Counted from the first letter of the stretch, positions 35,432-48,120 are shown. The stretch: DNA of 64,000 bases from Pogona vitticeps (GCF_051106095.1 NC_135786.1:18660501-18724500); one strand, 5' to 3'. The notes: generated from the letters alone by a model not told the origin. Made by a program: numbers and translations.

Positions 35432-35863
35432 CAGTCATGCCCCGCTTTACGATTGCCCCGCATTACGACGAAACCGCATTACAATGACCTTTTTGCAATC
35501 GCTTTTGTGATCGCAAAACGATGGTCTGAATAGGGGTTTTTCACTTTGCAATGATCAGTTCCCTGCTTCGGGAACTGATTCTTCACAAAACGATGATTTT
35601 CCTACAGCTGATTGGTGGTTTCAAAATGGCCGCCGGGTAAATAAAATGGCTTCCCGCTGTTTTCTGGGACGGATTCCTCGCTGCATAGGCACCGAAAATG
35701 GCCGCCCTATGGAGGATCTTCGCTGGACGGTGAGTTTCCAGCCCACTGGAACACATTGAAGGGGTTTCAATGCGTTTAAATGGGCTTTTTATTTTCGCAT
35801 TACGTTTTCGTTCTACAGCGATTTCGTTGGAATGAATTAACGTCGTAATGCGAGGCACCACTG
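35432..35863. mobile_element. Tc1/mariner MITE (432 bp), TA target duplication
   Basis: The ends CAGTCATGCCCCGC and GCGAGGCACCACTG are terminal inverted repeats with two mismatches. TA lies on both sides (35430-35431, 35864-35865). The inner ends continue the pairing (CATTACGACG on the left, CGTCGTAATG on the right). Same family as 4088-4511. No transposase frame. Confidence 0.88.
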
Positions 35864-36113
35864 TATGCATTTCAGCTCAAAGAATCCTTGTATTTTTCCT
35901 CCCTAAGGCACTTCAGAACAAGAACTGTGTTGAGCTGATGAACACAGCAAATATAGAATATATGTTTTGGGGTAAACTGGCAATCCAGTGTGTTCAAGAT
36001 TGCACTCTCATCAATTTAGGGCTCAACTACATGTCATAATAGCCCTGTTTTTGCATTGGGTTTACCACACTTGAAATCAGTTTAAAAAATCCAACTACAT
36101 GACGTACAGCTAA

Positions 36114-36829
36114 TCTGGAAGTTGAGTCGTGGCAACCAGACTTCTTTCTTCTTAGGTTGAAACATTTCACTACTCATCCAAGTAGCTTCTTCAGTCTGAG
36201 GAGAGTTGGTAGGAGACCCCTGACCTCCACATTGATTTCACTTCCCCATGGTCTGAACAGGCTCATTAGAAGGACAAAGGACTGGGGGTGAGGGATAATC
36301 CCACTTCTGCAGTCTTTCTCCATCCATCATCATGGGTCCTTAACGGTCCTTAACCATGGTCTTTCTGATTGTGTGGTCTAATCTTCCTTGGGATGGATGA
36401 AAGGGCAGCATGATGGCCCCCCTGACCCCTCTTTCAAACCACATATCTTCTTGGTCCAAAATGAGTACATCTTGGTCATCAAATGAGTGTCCTTTGTCCC
36501 TCAAATGAAGGAACACTGCTGATTGTGGTTGTGAGCCATTGCCCCTCCTGTGCTGGGGCATTCTCCTGTTTAGTGGCAGTTGGGTTTCTCCAATGTAGAG
36601 CTCCGAACACTCCTCTTTGCATTGTACTGCATATACTATATTGCTCGTGTTGTGTTTTGGTTTCTGGTCTTTTGCGTGGGTGAGTCTCTGCCTTAGTGTG
36701 TTTGTGGGTTTGAAGTCCACAGGATCTCCTACCAACTCTCCTCACACTGAAGAGGCTACCCGAATGAATAGTGAAATGTTTTGTCCTAATAAGAAAGAAG
36801 TCCAGTTGCCATGACTCAACTTCCAGATA
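36114..36829 (-). mobile_element. Penelope-like element fragment bounded by inverted repeats
   Basis: The minus strand has a 131-codon frame (36340-36735) resembling the GIY-YIG endonuclease domain at the end of Penelope-like polyproteins. It has IVYAVQC at residues 33-39, ELYIGET at 45-51, a basic RR..QHRRG helix at 57-65, a GHSFDD segment near 82-87 and ERGVRGAI at 101-108. The unit is bounded by about 105-bp arms in inverted orientation: 36114-36218 and 36722-36829, about 85 per cent identical by eye. Such terminal repeats in direct or inverted orientation are a known habit of this family. The RT part is absent. A possible decayed target duplication lies at 36098-36113 and 36864-36879 (13 of 16 bases). 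Confidence 0.85.
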
Positions 36830-36879
36830 ACCTCACCTGCATGACTGAGAATCTTCGCAGATATATGACATATAGCTAA

Positions 36880-38535
36880 ATGTCTATTTTGGGGGAGAGG
36901 GTGTTAAATGTGGGGTGTTAATTTTAAATAAATTCTGCTCACATTTTTTTTTGTACTTGTTTGGAATGTATGAACATCGATCCCGGAGTAAACAGTGTAT
37001 GTGGAGATCTGTGGGGTTTGACAAAATTGGTGCCAAGTACCCATGGGTTTTGGACTGCAGTTGAACTCTTCCTTTTATTTAAAAAAATATGTTTCTACTT
37101 AATCACTGCATCAATCTAGCACTATGCCAATTCAACACTTGTATGTTAAAGTTGCCTCCTCTGCCATGGAGTGTGAGTGGATTCATGTCTTGCCAGGAAC
37201 CTTCTCTGCTCTCTTCGTTAAATTGATACCACTGCCTGGAAACTCCCCCTCATTGGAACAGGGCACTCCCTCTTGGCTCCACAGAGTTCCCAGATGTTAG
37301 AGAAATCCTGCTTCCAAACACTGACATAAAACCATATGATGTTAAATTGACATCTAAAAAACATGAACCAGCTCCTGGTTTAATTCATCCCCTAAGTATG
37401 ATGAAAGAATGTAGAACTTTCAGCTTCAACTTTGCTGTTCTGTTTCAGTTTTCGCTGTCTTGCCTACAGTACTTTTGTTTTTACTCTTCCCTAGAAAGTT
37501 CTTATTATTATTTGGAACAGCCTATAGCCTTTAAATCTGGTTTTGAAAATTATTTTAAAATAGTTTCCAATTCATTTGTAAATACTTTTTTAATGTATTT
37601 TAGCCTACACTGATTTGGGAAGCTGGGCAGAAAAACAATACATAAATACTTTTAAACACATTTTTAAATAAATTAATTTATAATCAATGCCCAAAATGCT
37701 TGGCAGAACTAAAGGAACCCAACTGCAGTGATTTTTCATGGGCCATTTTGGAACAATCAACCTGCCATAAAAATAAAGTTTGCAAGAAGGTTAGTTGCCA
37801 TATAGTCATTAGCATATACAATTAGCTCTGGTTTTATGTTTGTGTGTGTTTCTTGTTAAGCCATACACGTAGGAATAGGATTTGAGCTTAGCACTGAAAT
37901 CCTTGACCTAGATTTTTTTTTTGCTGTGTTTTCCACATGGATCAGGGTGTTGGCTGTTGGGTGATGGAGTGCTTAGAGCAGGCAAAGAAATGTAGGAAAG
38001 ATGAGTAGCTAGAATTCAATACTACCAGATGTTGAAATGTTGGTAGTCATGAGTAATGCTATGTGTGGTACAATCTGAATATAGCCTAAGTCATCTCAGT
38101 TTCTTCATTTTGGGTTTTCTTTCCCTCTGAAGCCACACGTTGCTAAAAAAGTAATGTTTGGTTAAATAATGGGTTTAAGGATTGTGTAACTCAATGAAGA
38201 CACTCCAGTACAACCAGGCATATTCACCATTGTGCCTTTTTTTTAATTTTTGCATTTTGCATGCAAGAATATGTTTATGTTTATGTGTGTTTTTTTAAGA
38301 AAGAAGCACAGTACCTGTTGTTCATGGGGGCAGAAATAGCTATATCTGTAATAAATTCTTGTTAATACATGCAATGAGAGTGTTAAAGGACTTCTACCCA
38401 CAGTTCAAAGCAAATTGTTATTGACTGCAAAAGAGCAGAACACCCCACACACACACACACACACACACACAACACCATTGATTCTTTTGTACTGAGGACA
38501 TTAAGCACATTCTGTTTGCAAAGTCTTTTACATTA
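36880..38535. other. Unclassified DNA, no gene seen
   Basis: No gene. Around 37570-37680 there is a weak L2-tail-like stretch (TTTTAATGTATTTTAGCC, then AATACATAAATAC). An (AC)n run of about 13 units lies at 38445-38471. Confidence 0.4.
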
Positions 38536-38799
38536 CAGTGGACACTCGACTTACAGACGGCTCCACTTACAGACTTTTCGAGTTACAGACTTCTCTGGCT
38601 GAAAAATTTAGGTTCAACTTGCAGCCGGAGAGTCAACCTACAGACCGGGGGGAAAAAAACCAAAATGGAACAAAAACGGCCAGTTACGGATTAATTGGTT
38701 TTCAATGCATAGTAGGTCAATGGAGCCTCGACCTACAGACTTTTCGACCTGCAGCCACCATTCCAATACGGATTAATTCCCTAAGTCAAGGGTCCACTG
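38536..38799. mobile_element. Tc1/mariner-type MITE (264 bp), TA target duplication
   Basis: The left end CAGTGGACACTCGACTTA and the right end TAAGTCAAGGGTCCACTG pair as terminal inverted repeats with few mismatches, flanked by TA at 38534-38535 and 38800-38801. The interior has repeated ACTTACAGAC and ACCTACAGAC units. A different subfamily from the 4.1- and 35.4-kb elements. The 89-codon frame inside is not a transposase. Confidence 0.9.
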
Positions 38800-39056
38800 T
38801 ATTTTAACTTTGTTCATTGGTTTAGTTTGTCTCCTTAACTAACGGCCAGATCTTATTTGCCTTCTTGTGTAACCCACCATTGCTAGTTGGGGCTAATTGA
38901 TGAAGCGCTATGACAATGTTGCAAAACTAAGTGTTTGACTAGTGCATGACTGAGACACCACCCTGCACTTCATTAATTTGGGACAATTAGCTGCAACACA
39001 TTATGAAAACCTTAGGTAAACAGCACAAGCCTCATGGCTAATTAGATCTAACTATA

Positions 39057-39105
39057 AGGTAAAAGGTAAAGGTCCCCCTTGATATTTAGTTCAGTCATGT
39101 CCTGG
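39057..39105 (-). mobile_element. Sauria SINE 3' tail fragment
   Basis: AAGGTAAAAGGTAAAGGTCC, then CCTTGATATTTAGTTCAGTC, is the reverse-complemented 3' end of a Sauria SINE with no head. It runs directly into the next LINE. Confidence 0.55.
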
Positions 39106-40410
39106 GAGCACACGAGACAACTAGATACCTGTCTCCTGATACCCTTCCCCTGCATCTGGCATTTCCAGGTACCTTCCTTCTAAGCCTGGAGATTGTACAT
39201 CCACATAATGGCTTGTAACCTGTGATGGACTTTTACTCCAGAAATCTGTCCAATCCCATTTTAAAGGCATCTAGGCAAGATGCCATATCCACATCCTGTG
39301 GCAAGAAGTTCCACAGACTAACACGCTGGGTAAATATTTTCTTTTGTCTGTTCTCAGTCCCCAAACACTCAGTTTGAGTGGATGTCCCAATTCTAGTATT
39401 GTGTGAGAGGGAAAAGAGCTTCCCTCTATCAACTTTATCCATTCCCTACATAATTTTGTACATCTCAATCATGTCCCCCCTCAGGCATCTTTTCCCTAGA
39501 CGAAAGAGCCCCAAACGCTGTAGCCTTTCCTCATAAGGGAGGTGCCCCAGCCCAGTCAACATTTTAGTCACTCTCTTCTGCACCCTTTCCAGTTCCATTA
39601 TGTCTTTTTTGAGGTGTGGCAACCAGAACCATACCCAATACTCCAGGTGTAGCCTTACAACCGCTTTGTTCAATGGCATTATGATGTTTGCTGTTTTATT
39701 TTCAGTCCCCCTTTGAATTATACCTAGCATGGAATTGGCCTTCTTCACTGCTGCCACATACTAGGTTGACACTTGTATCGAGTTGTCCACCAGGACATCA
39801 AGATCTCTTTCTTGATCCATCACGGATAGCTCAGAACCCATTAACTAATAACTGAGTTTTGATTTTTCACCCCAATGTGCATTACTTTACATTTACCTAT
39901 ATTGAAACACATTTGCCATTTTGCCATCAATTCTCCCAGTCTGGAGATATTCTTCCAGAGCTCTTCACAATCCCTTCTGGTCTTCACCACCCGGAGAAGT
40001 TTTATGTCATCTGCAAACTTGGCCACTTCACTGTTTATCCCTGTCTCCGGGTCATTGATGAACAGGTTGAAAAGCACAGTCCCAGGACAGATCCCTGGGG
40101 CACACCACTTTTCACCTCTATTGTGAAAATTGCCCATTGACACCTACTCTCTGTTTCCTGGTTCGCAACCAATTTTCAGTCCATAAGAGGACCTGCCCTC
40201 TTATCCCCTGACTATGGAGTTTTCTCAGCATCCTTTGGTGAGGGACCTCATCAAACGCCTTCTGAAAATCCAGATAGACAATATCCACTGGTTTGCCCAC
40301 ATCCATATGACTATTGACCTTTTCAAAGAATTTCAAAAGGTTTGTGAGGCAAGACTTACCCTTACAGAAGCCACACTGATTCTCCCTCAGCAAGGCTTGT
40401 TCTTAAGGTT
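39106..40410 (-). mobile_element. CR1/L3-type LINE, RT region to 3' UTR, antisense
   Basis: Minus-strand pieces follow ORF2 order. 40118-40393 carries ENQCGFCKGKSCLTNLLKF and VDIVYLDFQKAFDEVPHQRM (RT palm). 39841-40143 carries GTVLFNLFINDPETG and FADD (codons at 40006-40017), the catalytic box. 39446-39757 carries MAAVKKANSMLGIIQRG and VQKRVTKMLTGLGHLPYEER. 39233-39442 carries the carboxy terminus ending in LDAFKMGLDRFLE. Decayed by a handful of frame breaks and stops. 5'-truncated at about 40410. The 3' end merges with the SINE tail at 39105. The protein is of the CR1/L3 type rather than the CR1 at 22.5 kb. Confidence 0.9.
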
Positions 40411-41280
40411 AGATCTAGTAGCAAATGTGCCTGTAACAATCTACACCTTTATAATGACTCTTGTTTTCAAGTTTACTCCAGGAACTAATTCTGCTTCCAA
40501 ATAATAGTTAACAAAACACTCTCCAGAATAATAGTAACTGCTTGTAATGCTGTGTAGAAATTTAGGATGACTATGTTGAAATTCTATTATTTGTGATGTG
40601 AGGTTGCAAAATAGAAAATATGACTTCACCTTTACAGGCATATGTGGTTGGATTCATCAGTCTGTTAATCACAAAGTCACATTGCCATCAATGTGACAAG
40701 GTAGTCATAACTAATAAAGGCTATGTTGTCTTCATTAAAATTCAGTTCAGCTGATTTCCGTTTTCAAGTTAATAATCCTAGGTACTAATTACAATAGAAG
40801 CAAGACACATAGTTAATATGTTAGAAATCAAATAGGAGTTAATTAAACTAAACATAAGCAAAAATGATATATATCCAGTGTTTGCCATCTCATCTTAAAC
40901 TTAAAACACCACAGAATTTTTTTCCCAATGTTCCAGTTTTATTTTGGCTAAAAGTGGCTGACAACCAAAATACAAATTAAACACATGAAGATTAAAAAAA
41001 ATTATACTTCAGGTTCTCCAGCACAGTCATTCATATCTGTTGAATAAAAACTGCAGTACCCTGTATTTAATACCATTGAGAGAGCAGCAACTGTTCTCAA
41101 ATATTTTGAAATTCTTGTTAATAAGCCATAATAACAAAACAGCCTTTTTGCAACCTGGCCGTTGTTTTAAACAAGTCAGTAATATATTTTTCTACTATCT
41201 CTTGGGTCTGAGGTCTCGTAAACAAATATGTTTTGAGCTTCAACCAATCAACAGTAACAATGGTATACATGATATCATAT
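40411..41280. other. Unique AT-rich DNA, no gene seen
   Basis: No repeat recognised. 40640-40900 is a homogeneous AT-rich block with TAATTA-type cores, a second candidate for conserved non-coding DNA. Not testable here. Confidence 0.3.
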
Positions 41281-41325
41281 TATAATTTTTAATATTCTAG
41301 CTGAATTGCCAGACACACCCTTTGG

Positions 41326-41622
41326 ATGCATACCTTAAGGGGAGCTGAGTGTGTCAAAGATGCCAAGGGCAATGTTGTCAAGAGACGTCTAGTAAAGTTG
41401 CCCAAGGTGGAATGGACAAGACTGGACCACAAGAATAAGATACATCCACCCTTGGAAGAGAAAAAAAACATAGCAAAGTTGAAAAAGAACACTACTACAC
41501 TGTGTGGAAATGCAAATTCACTCACATTCATGTGCCGTGAAGTTGCAACAGGGAATGTGGATCTGTTTGATTTATTTATATATTTAACTTATATGCCACC
41601 CACACTACCCAAAGGTCTCTGA
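41326..41622 (+). CDS. Unrecognised open frame, 98 codons, doubtful
   Basis: Encodes a lysine-rich peptide (GAECVKDAKGNVVKRRLVKL, then PKVEWTRLDHKNKIHPPLEE). The first 65 residues look protein-like, while the last 25 (DLFDLFIYLTYMPPTLPKGL) come from an old SINE-type sequence (41570-41635). It may be a decayed processed pseudogene or a chance frame. I do not recognise a family. There is no conserved start context or splice site that I trust. Confidence 0.2.
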   Translation: MHTLRGAECVKDAKGNVVKRRLVKLPKVEWTRLDHKNKIHPPLEEKKNIAKLKKNTTTLCGNANSLTFMCREVATGNVDLFDLFIYLTYMPPTLPKGL

Positions 41623-41639
41623 GCAGCTTACAACAATGT

Positions 41640-43863
41640 AAGTGGCCACACTTGAATCAAACTGTTTGTAGTTCTACTTACCACTCTACAGGTGGTGCTG
41701 TTCAAAGAACTGCATTAACAGGCACTGACCAGGCTTGTTTTGTCTCAGGTGTCTGCTTCGGACATTTTGTTAAGCTGTTAAAAATAAAATAAACAGGAGT
41801 GCTGCCCTGGATGAGAAAAAATTAAAAAATTAAATTAAGAAAGGTCTTGGAAGAGAGGTTTTGCTGGAGAGATTGTGTGCCATTCTCTCTCTCTCTCTCT
41901 CAATATTTATGGGTTCCCTGAAGCCTTCCAAGGGGTGTAAAAGCCAGATGTAAGCCCTACTGTGGTTGTTTAAAGTATGGACCAGGCACCCTATTTAAAC
42001 TGCAGTAGGGGTTGCATCATGTACAGTGACAGGAGTCTCTGTGGATGCCAACCATGTTTTCTGGCGTGTGTCATTTTGGCCAAAGATGCATCTGTCCACC
42101 TGAAGCTGTCACCTCTCTCTGCTTACCTCATTTGAACATTCTGTTTCAAAAAAGGTAAAAAGGAGATCATTGCAATGACAAGATAGGAGGTGGGGAAAGA
42201 CATACCTTGTGCCTGTTTGTGTGGACCTCCCACAACCCCACAGAAGAGACTAGATCAAAAGTCCACAATTCAATTAAAACACTATCTCTGCTTCAGGCTG
42301 CGGGGTATGACTTACTTAATGAGCCTTTGCCTTCTGCCAGCAATAGTAGAGCTGTGCCACTTTTGTCCTTGGTTGAAGCCAAGCCAGGGATTAATAGCAA
42401 GATGTGGTTAACCTAATTGAGTCTTGCTTTTAACCTTTTGCTTTCAGCGTCCAGTTTGTTTACTGTGGAAAGAATGAGCCAACTGTATGGTTTAAATAAT
42501 TTTAAAACTCCCCGCTGCTCAAGATTGGCAACATTATCAGGACTCAAGTTGACCTAACACAATTGGGTCAAAGATTGTAAGACTGAAAGATTAGTAAATA
42601 TGGAAATGTATGCTATGTAAATATGTTACATAGCATATACACTATATTTTCGAATGCACCGTAGTCTCCTTAAACAACCTTTAAAAAAAGTTCCCCCTTA
42701 ATATGTTGTGCTATGGTTATTTTATGTAACACAGCAGCCAGATTTCAAAAGTAAAACACCTTCCACCCATGGATGGTACAATGAAATCAGAGCTATTGTA
42801 GCAATGGATAAAATCTACCTTTTGAAAATAATGCCAAAATCTAAGTGCTTTGTTACTTTTACAGAGGAGTTGTTCTGCATTCTTAATGCACATGGGCTTT
42901 CAACATTGGGTTGCTGAAGAATAAACATTAAGAAATGTTTTTCTTGTTCTTTGCTGCTGGATCACTGCTCCCACCATTCTTGGCTGGGGATGATAGGAAT
43001 CTGAGTCTAGCAACAGCAGTGGAAAGCCTATCCCTGCTTTACAACTACCATCTGAAACTATTTTAATTTCTGTTTCCATTGCACTATCGTGAGCCTGTTT
43101 TGTCTCTGCCCAGATACTGCTCAAAGCAACACAGAAACTGGCAAAACAAGTTTACCAAGGGGCTAAAGCTAAACAGAAACATAAGGAACATGTGTAGCAT
43201 GGATAATAAGAACTCCAGTGAGACACAGACGAGGGATTTCGATGTTTCAGACCAGGAACTCTTACTCTCTGTACCACATTAGTAGCACAACTGGTAACAC
43301 TGGCAGGTGTGTGATCTAGGTGTATCAGCTCAAGGGAGAGTCTGGAGCAAAGCCTGGAAATGTTATTTTCAGGATCACAAGTCCCAGAATCCCTGAGCCA
43401 GCATGACCAGGGCCCATGTTGGCGGTAAAATTTTGCTAGTTTCAAAACAGTAAGTTTTTCAGTCTTGGGTCAAGTGATACAAAAGGGCCAGGGGGATTAC
43501 ACTTTCTGGCTAAGACCTGGCCAACACATTGTTCAGGCCATAGAATAATATCTCAAAGGACAAATCAGACACTGTACTTACAACTGGAGGCTTCCTAATT
43601 AGTGTCAGGGGCAGTTTGAGGACTAGGATTTGGGTGTGCTTCACCCGAAAACTTGGGGGAGGATCCACCCATCCCCAGTCATGTTTGGTTAGTGTTTGAG
43701 CCACACAAGCATCTGGCGATCTTAATCCTTGCCCAGAATTGTTTGAGTGATCTGAATGCAAGCTAAACCATGCTGAGTTCCTAATGATCAATCCCAAAGC
43801 AAAGGAGATGAGAAAGGCTTGTGGGATTACAAACAGATTTTTAACACTTTTCACACATCAGAA

Positions 43864-43864
<1 letters not shown>
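41640..43864. other. Unclassified DNA, no gene seen
   Basis: About 2.2 kb with no gene I can defend. A TC run lies at 41884-41900. 42955-43040 carries an old-repeat phrase (CTGCTCCCACCATTCTTGGC) seen widely in vertebrate repeat ends. Confidence 0.4.
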
Positions 43865-43894
<30 letters not shown>

Positions 43895-43909
43895 CTTCTT
43901 CTTCTTCTT
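43865..43909. repeat. (CTT)n microsatellite
   Basis: About 15 pure CTT units. Confidence 0.97.
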
Positions 43910-44764
43910 TTAAATGGATTTCTGTAGCAAGAACGTCCACAAGAATTACCACAAGAGTAGAAGCTGCATTATGGTATGCTTGATGTGATTTCTGCTTAGA
44001 ACATGTACCAATACATAGGGTAGCTGCCGTAAAATAATAAATAGGTAATATTTAGAATTCCAGGGTGGAAAATGTCTCCCCCCCCCCTCACCATGGACAA
44101 CCTGCTCAGTAGCATCTTGTTTAACCCTTGGTTTCTCTGTTTTCATATTTGTTGGCTGCTTTTCAGATTTGACTGCTGGCTGGGATGATGAGAACCGTGG
44201 AAGACACTGGTCTGTCTGGGTTTAAGACATAGAGATTTCAGGGTGCCCCCTCCCCCATCTCTGCCAAACTACTGTTTGCCTGCTCTGCTAGTCTTTACAT
44301 AAACAAGAGTAGTTAAGCAATTCCATTTTATTGCAAGAAGGCCATCATGTGTAGTTTCATCAAGGCAGGTGTCATTTTTGAACACACCTATCAGGAAAAA
44401 GGTTTCTCTCATGGATGGCCAGTCCCCTTGTGCTACTACTAATTAGTTACTACTAATATTTGAAGATCTGAGATGTACAAAGATGTGCTTTCAATTTATA
44501 TGAATGGAGGAAGCTCAGGAAATGATCTGATCCGATTTCTGAGAACATTTAAAGACTGAGTTTGATTGCCAGAAGCAAGAAACAACCGTAGACAAAGAGA
44601 TGAGCACAAAGACTGAATAGCTGTAATTACGTATAGGTTTTCACACCTAGGATACAATGAAATACAAAAATATGCTAGGCTGTGGCTACATTTTCAAATT
44701 GTTCCTTATATCCCCCTTAAAAGTAGTGCAAAAGTAGCCTTTCCATTGACTCAAATGGTCCTGC
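43910..44764. other. Unclassified DNA
   Basis: No gene or repeat recognised. A C run lies at 44078-44087. Confidence 0.35.
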
Positions 44765-45005
44765 TCTTGTTGTTGATGATGTTTTGACTTATATATCAAC
44801 TCATAGTGCTAGAACACACTCTGGGTGCCTTACAACATAGTTATGCAAACAACATGCCCCCCCCCCCCGTGAGCTGGATATTCATTTTACCAACCTTGGA
44901 AGAATAGAAGGCTGAGTCAACCTTGAGCCTGCTCCTTGAAGCTGTTGGGATTGAAAGGTTGTGAGCAGAGGCTTGACTACAATACTGCAGTTTAACCACA
45001 TGTCA
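44765..45005 (-). mobile_element. SINE family C, antisense
   Basis: Plus strand: TTTTGACTTATATATCAACT, CACTCTGGGTGCCTTACAAC, GAGCTGGATATTCATTTTAC, AAGGCTGAGTCAACCTTGAG, then the head reversed (GTTTAACCACATGTC). Same structure as 9235 and 14857. Decayed. Confidence 0.72.
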
Positions 45006-45139
45006 CAACTAGAGTAGGCCTGCTTGTATCACTGGAACATACAGAGAAAGGAACTCACCAGATCCACACTGATTCAGTGGACCCACACTAGTGCATTATA
45101 CTACACAGGATTAACAATAATGCGCCAATGTCAACTTCT
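45006..45139. other. Unclassified DNA
   Basis: Short interval. CACTGATTCAGTGGACCCAC resembles a common old repeat end also seen near 58670. Confidence 0.35.

Positions 45140-45186
<47 letters not shown>
45140..45186. repeat. (TC)n(AC)n compound microsatellite
   Basis: TC units to 45161, then AC units. Same composition as the array at 33267. Confidence 0.96.
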
Positions 45187-46594
45187 CATTAACATGAATT
45201 TTAGTTTTACTTATTAAAATGTTAGTTGGCATGTTGTTCTGCAAAAAGGACTATATCAGTCCACATTATCCTCCTCCAAAAGGACGATGGTGCATAGATC
45301 CCTTTCAAAGCCAGATCTATGCTAGCTGGCCCTGTAAACGTACTTTAAGTATAACACCCTGTCATGTGAGAGGACCCATCCATGGTCATTAAGCAGCAGC
45401 ATATCTCAAGAGCCCTAAAGTGTATGTTGCAGGCTTAGAACCTGCATACCTGGAAAGGCTGGAAATGGTTAACACCTAAGAAGAGGCAGCTGTGATGTCA
45501 GGGATGAGGTTTCTCATGACTCGCAGGTACCAGCCAATCAGGCGGACTGAGGAATTTTTAAAAATCCAGCAAGAGTGTCTTTCTTTCTTTCTCTAAGATG
45601 CCTGCTTTCCAGTTTGCCTTAAGAAGAAGGGCTGATTCCAGGAGGTGAAAGACAAGAAGCGATGATCAGAATTTGGGGTTGAAGTGAGTGACAAATTAGG
45701 GATGATGACTTCCAAAATACCGACATGTAACTCTTTATTTCTCTTACCCTTCTTGTGGTTTTTAACTTGTACTCAGAGATGTATCTCTGTGGTTTTTCTA
45801 CTTTGCCTTCAGTTGTTGAATGTGCTGCACTCTTTTCTTTGTAGGTGTAATCAAGTTTGATTTTTTGCAGAAAGCAGATTCATGAATGGTGAGCCCAGAG
45901 GACTATTCCAAATACTGACATGCTGTGTTGGAAATAGACTTGGGAATGTCTGTTTCCACAAAATCAGCACTTGAGTCTGGTGATGAATAATCTGCCACCT
46001 TTTTTAAAAAAAGAAAAGGACTCCATAGTCATTGAGTTCTCTAGTTAAGAGTAATCTTCCCCCCCCCCTTAATGAAAATGATCTAAATAACAACAGCAAG
46101 CCAAGGGATGTATTTTATGAGAACATATTCTATAATGTTTGACTCCTTTGCTTGTGAGAATTCGACCATCTCAACTTTTGTTTTAAAAAGAATAAGAACA
46201 GCATCATATTTATACAGAAAATTTAGCAGTAGAATAATGGCCTTGTCTTCTGTTGCGAACAACCAAATACGCAAATATTGGTTTTGCTTCTTCCAGCTCC
46301 TGGAGATCTTGATCCCTTGATATGTTAATACAGTACAACCTTTTCTTAGCATAAGGGTTTAGCATAAGTATGTGGATACAATATTTTTGACTGACTTAGT
46401 ACTAAACTCACTTTTGAATAGAAATTTTCAAAGTAGCTGACCTTAGAAAGCACAGGAAAATACTGAAAACTGCTTACAGGACATGATATCCATGAAATCT
46501 GCAGTAGCATCTTCTGCAATTGTAGCACATTTCTAACCGAATTTATTTCTAGAAAAGTTTGTTCCTGAGACAGAATGGTTTGCTCTTTTTTTCC
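45187..46594. other. Unclassified DNA, no gene seen
   Basis: No gene or clear repeat in about 1.4 kb. A C run lies at 46060-46068. Confidence 0.4.
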
Positions 46595-46685
46595 CATTTG
46601 GGGAGCTGGGGGAAATCGAACACAGGTCTCCTGACTCCTACTTCATTACTCTGCCCACTCCACCACACTGGGTACCATAGGGGGG
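46595..46685 (-). mobile_element. SINE family D head fragment, antisense
   Basis: GGGGGAAATCGAACACAGGT, then CTCCTGACTCCTACTTC and CTCTGCCCACTCCACCACAC, is the reversed tRNA-like head of family D. The body is missing. Confidence 0.55.
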
Positions 46686-46787
46686 ATAGCTTAGAGACAA
46701 CATATTAACAAGAGCCAGTGTTTGCTTCTGTGAAAACAGCTTGAAAACTATTGGCCACAAATAAAAATAATGGGTTGGGTACAGAGT

Positions 46788-46980
46788 TCTGCTGCTGTTT
46801 CAGTTCAATGGTAGAGTACATTTTTTTGTGTGTGTGTGGAAAGTCCAGGGTTCAATCCTGTGGTTTTTCATAGAATGTGAGGTGAAGGGGGCGGAACCTT
46901 GTTGCCTGAAAGATTGCTGCTTCTCCCAGTCAGTGTCTATCAGAAAGAGGATGAATGAACCAGAAGTGTTAATAGAACTT
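46788..46980 (+). mobile_element. SINE family E (tRNA-headed)
   Basis: The A-box-like TCAGTTCAATGGTAGAGTAC is followed by the B-box-like GGGTTCAATCCTG, then a body with TTGCCTGAAAGATTGCTGCT and CCAGTCAGTGTCTATCAG. The head-B box distance is filled by a TG run. The 3' end is not clear in this copy. Confidence 0.5.
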
Positions 46981-48099
46981 CCTATCTTCTAAACAAGGGT
47001 CATAGGAGGCTCTCTACTGAAATAGACAAGACAGTGGCAATACTCAGGGATTATCCCCAGAGCTTTCCCATCTACTGTGCTGCAAAATGCTTGGAAGAGC
47101 TTTCTAGCTACAGCTCTCAGGATTTCACAGCCAACTGGCCAGTCAAACAAAGCAACCAGTCTGACAAAGCAACATTTCTAAACTCTTGAATTCTGGAAGA
47201 TGTCCTTCTGCAGAGCAGATTTTTCAGAAGTACAGAGGGATTGGGGGGGGAGGTATAAATCCCTCCTACTCTCATCCAGCCCAATAATACTCTTGTTCCA
47301 TACAGATCCAGATGCAAATCAATAAATGCAGATTTAAATAAACTAAGGTCTATGCATCTGTGAGCCAAAAGGTTGAAGCAACCCACAAATCGGTTGTAAT
47401 GTCAAATACTTTCTTGGAACATACATTCTCTCAATTGACTTTTTAAATAAACGTAAAATGAACAAATTTAAAAGCCTATTTAGAGACTTTGAAGTGTGAT
47501 CTCTGCTTGACATATTTCCTCTGAGCTAGTAAGTTACTTGGGGCAAACCTAAGCAGCTGAGTGAATGAAAACATTTTCTTTTACTCCCTGACAGATGGAT
47601 TGGTTTCTTGTATAGTGGGAGGAAAGGACCACCTCTGAACCCAAGGGAAACAATCATTCATATCTTGTTTCTCTATAAATATGATCAAATAACTAATGAA
47701 GGCCTTCCTTTGCAATATACTGATCCTGCCGCTGAACAGAGAAGTCTCTTTTTATCACAGGGATACCATTATTTATGCCTGGAATACTTTAGAAGGAATA
47801 CAGTAAATATATCATTTATTAAACTTATCTTTCAAGGAAGGAAGGAAGTTCATTTTAAAATATGATCTCCCTGTAAATGTCTTTATGTTTATTTGCTGTG
47901 TATTTGGAAATCTTGATCCTGGTTAGGAACTAATAGCCTGTACAATATTGATCAGTTCCTTCTGGAAGTCATGCAGCAGTGCCATCCATAGCTGTAACAA
48001 AAGCTATCTGTGGTTGATGCATAGAGGTGGCACAGGAGGGTTTTTTCTAAACATAGAAAAGCACCACCACCAAGTCGTTCATCTATAAATCTTACAGGT
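46981..48099. other. Unclassified DNA, no gene seen
   Basis: No gene or repeat recognised. A short frame at 47608-47865 has no motif. Confidence 0.4.
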
Positions 48100-48120
48100 G
48101 TGGCTTTTGATTCCCAAGGG

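Noticed and set aside
36114-36218. Hammerhead ribozyme in the Penelope-like arm
   Set aside because: GGATGAG and GAAA are close together on the minus strand, but the first core bases differ from CTGATGA and no stem II is visible. Left as a covariance-model check only.
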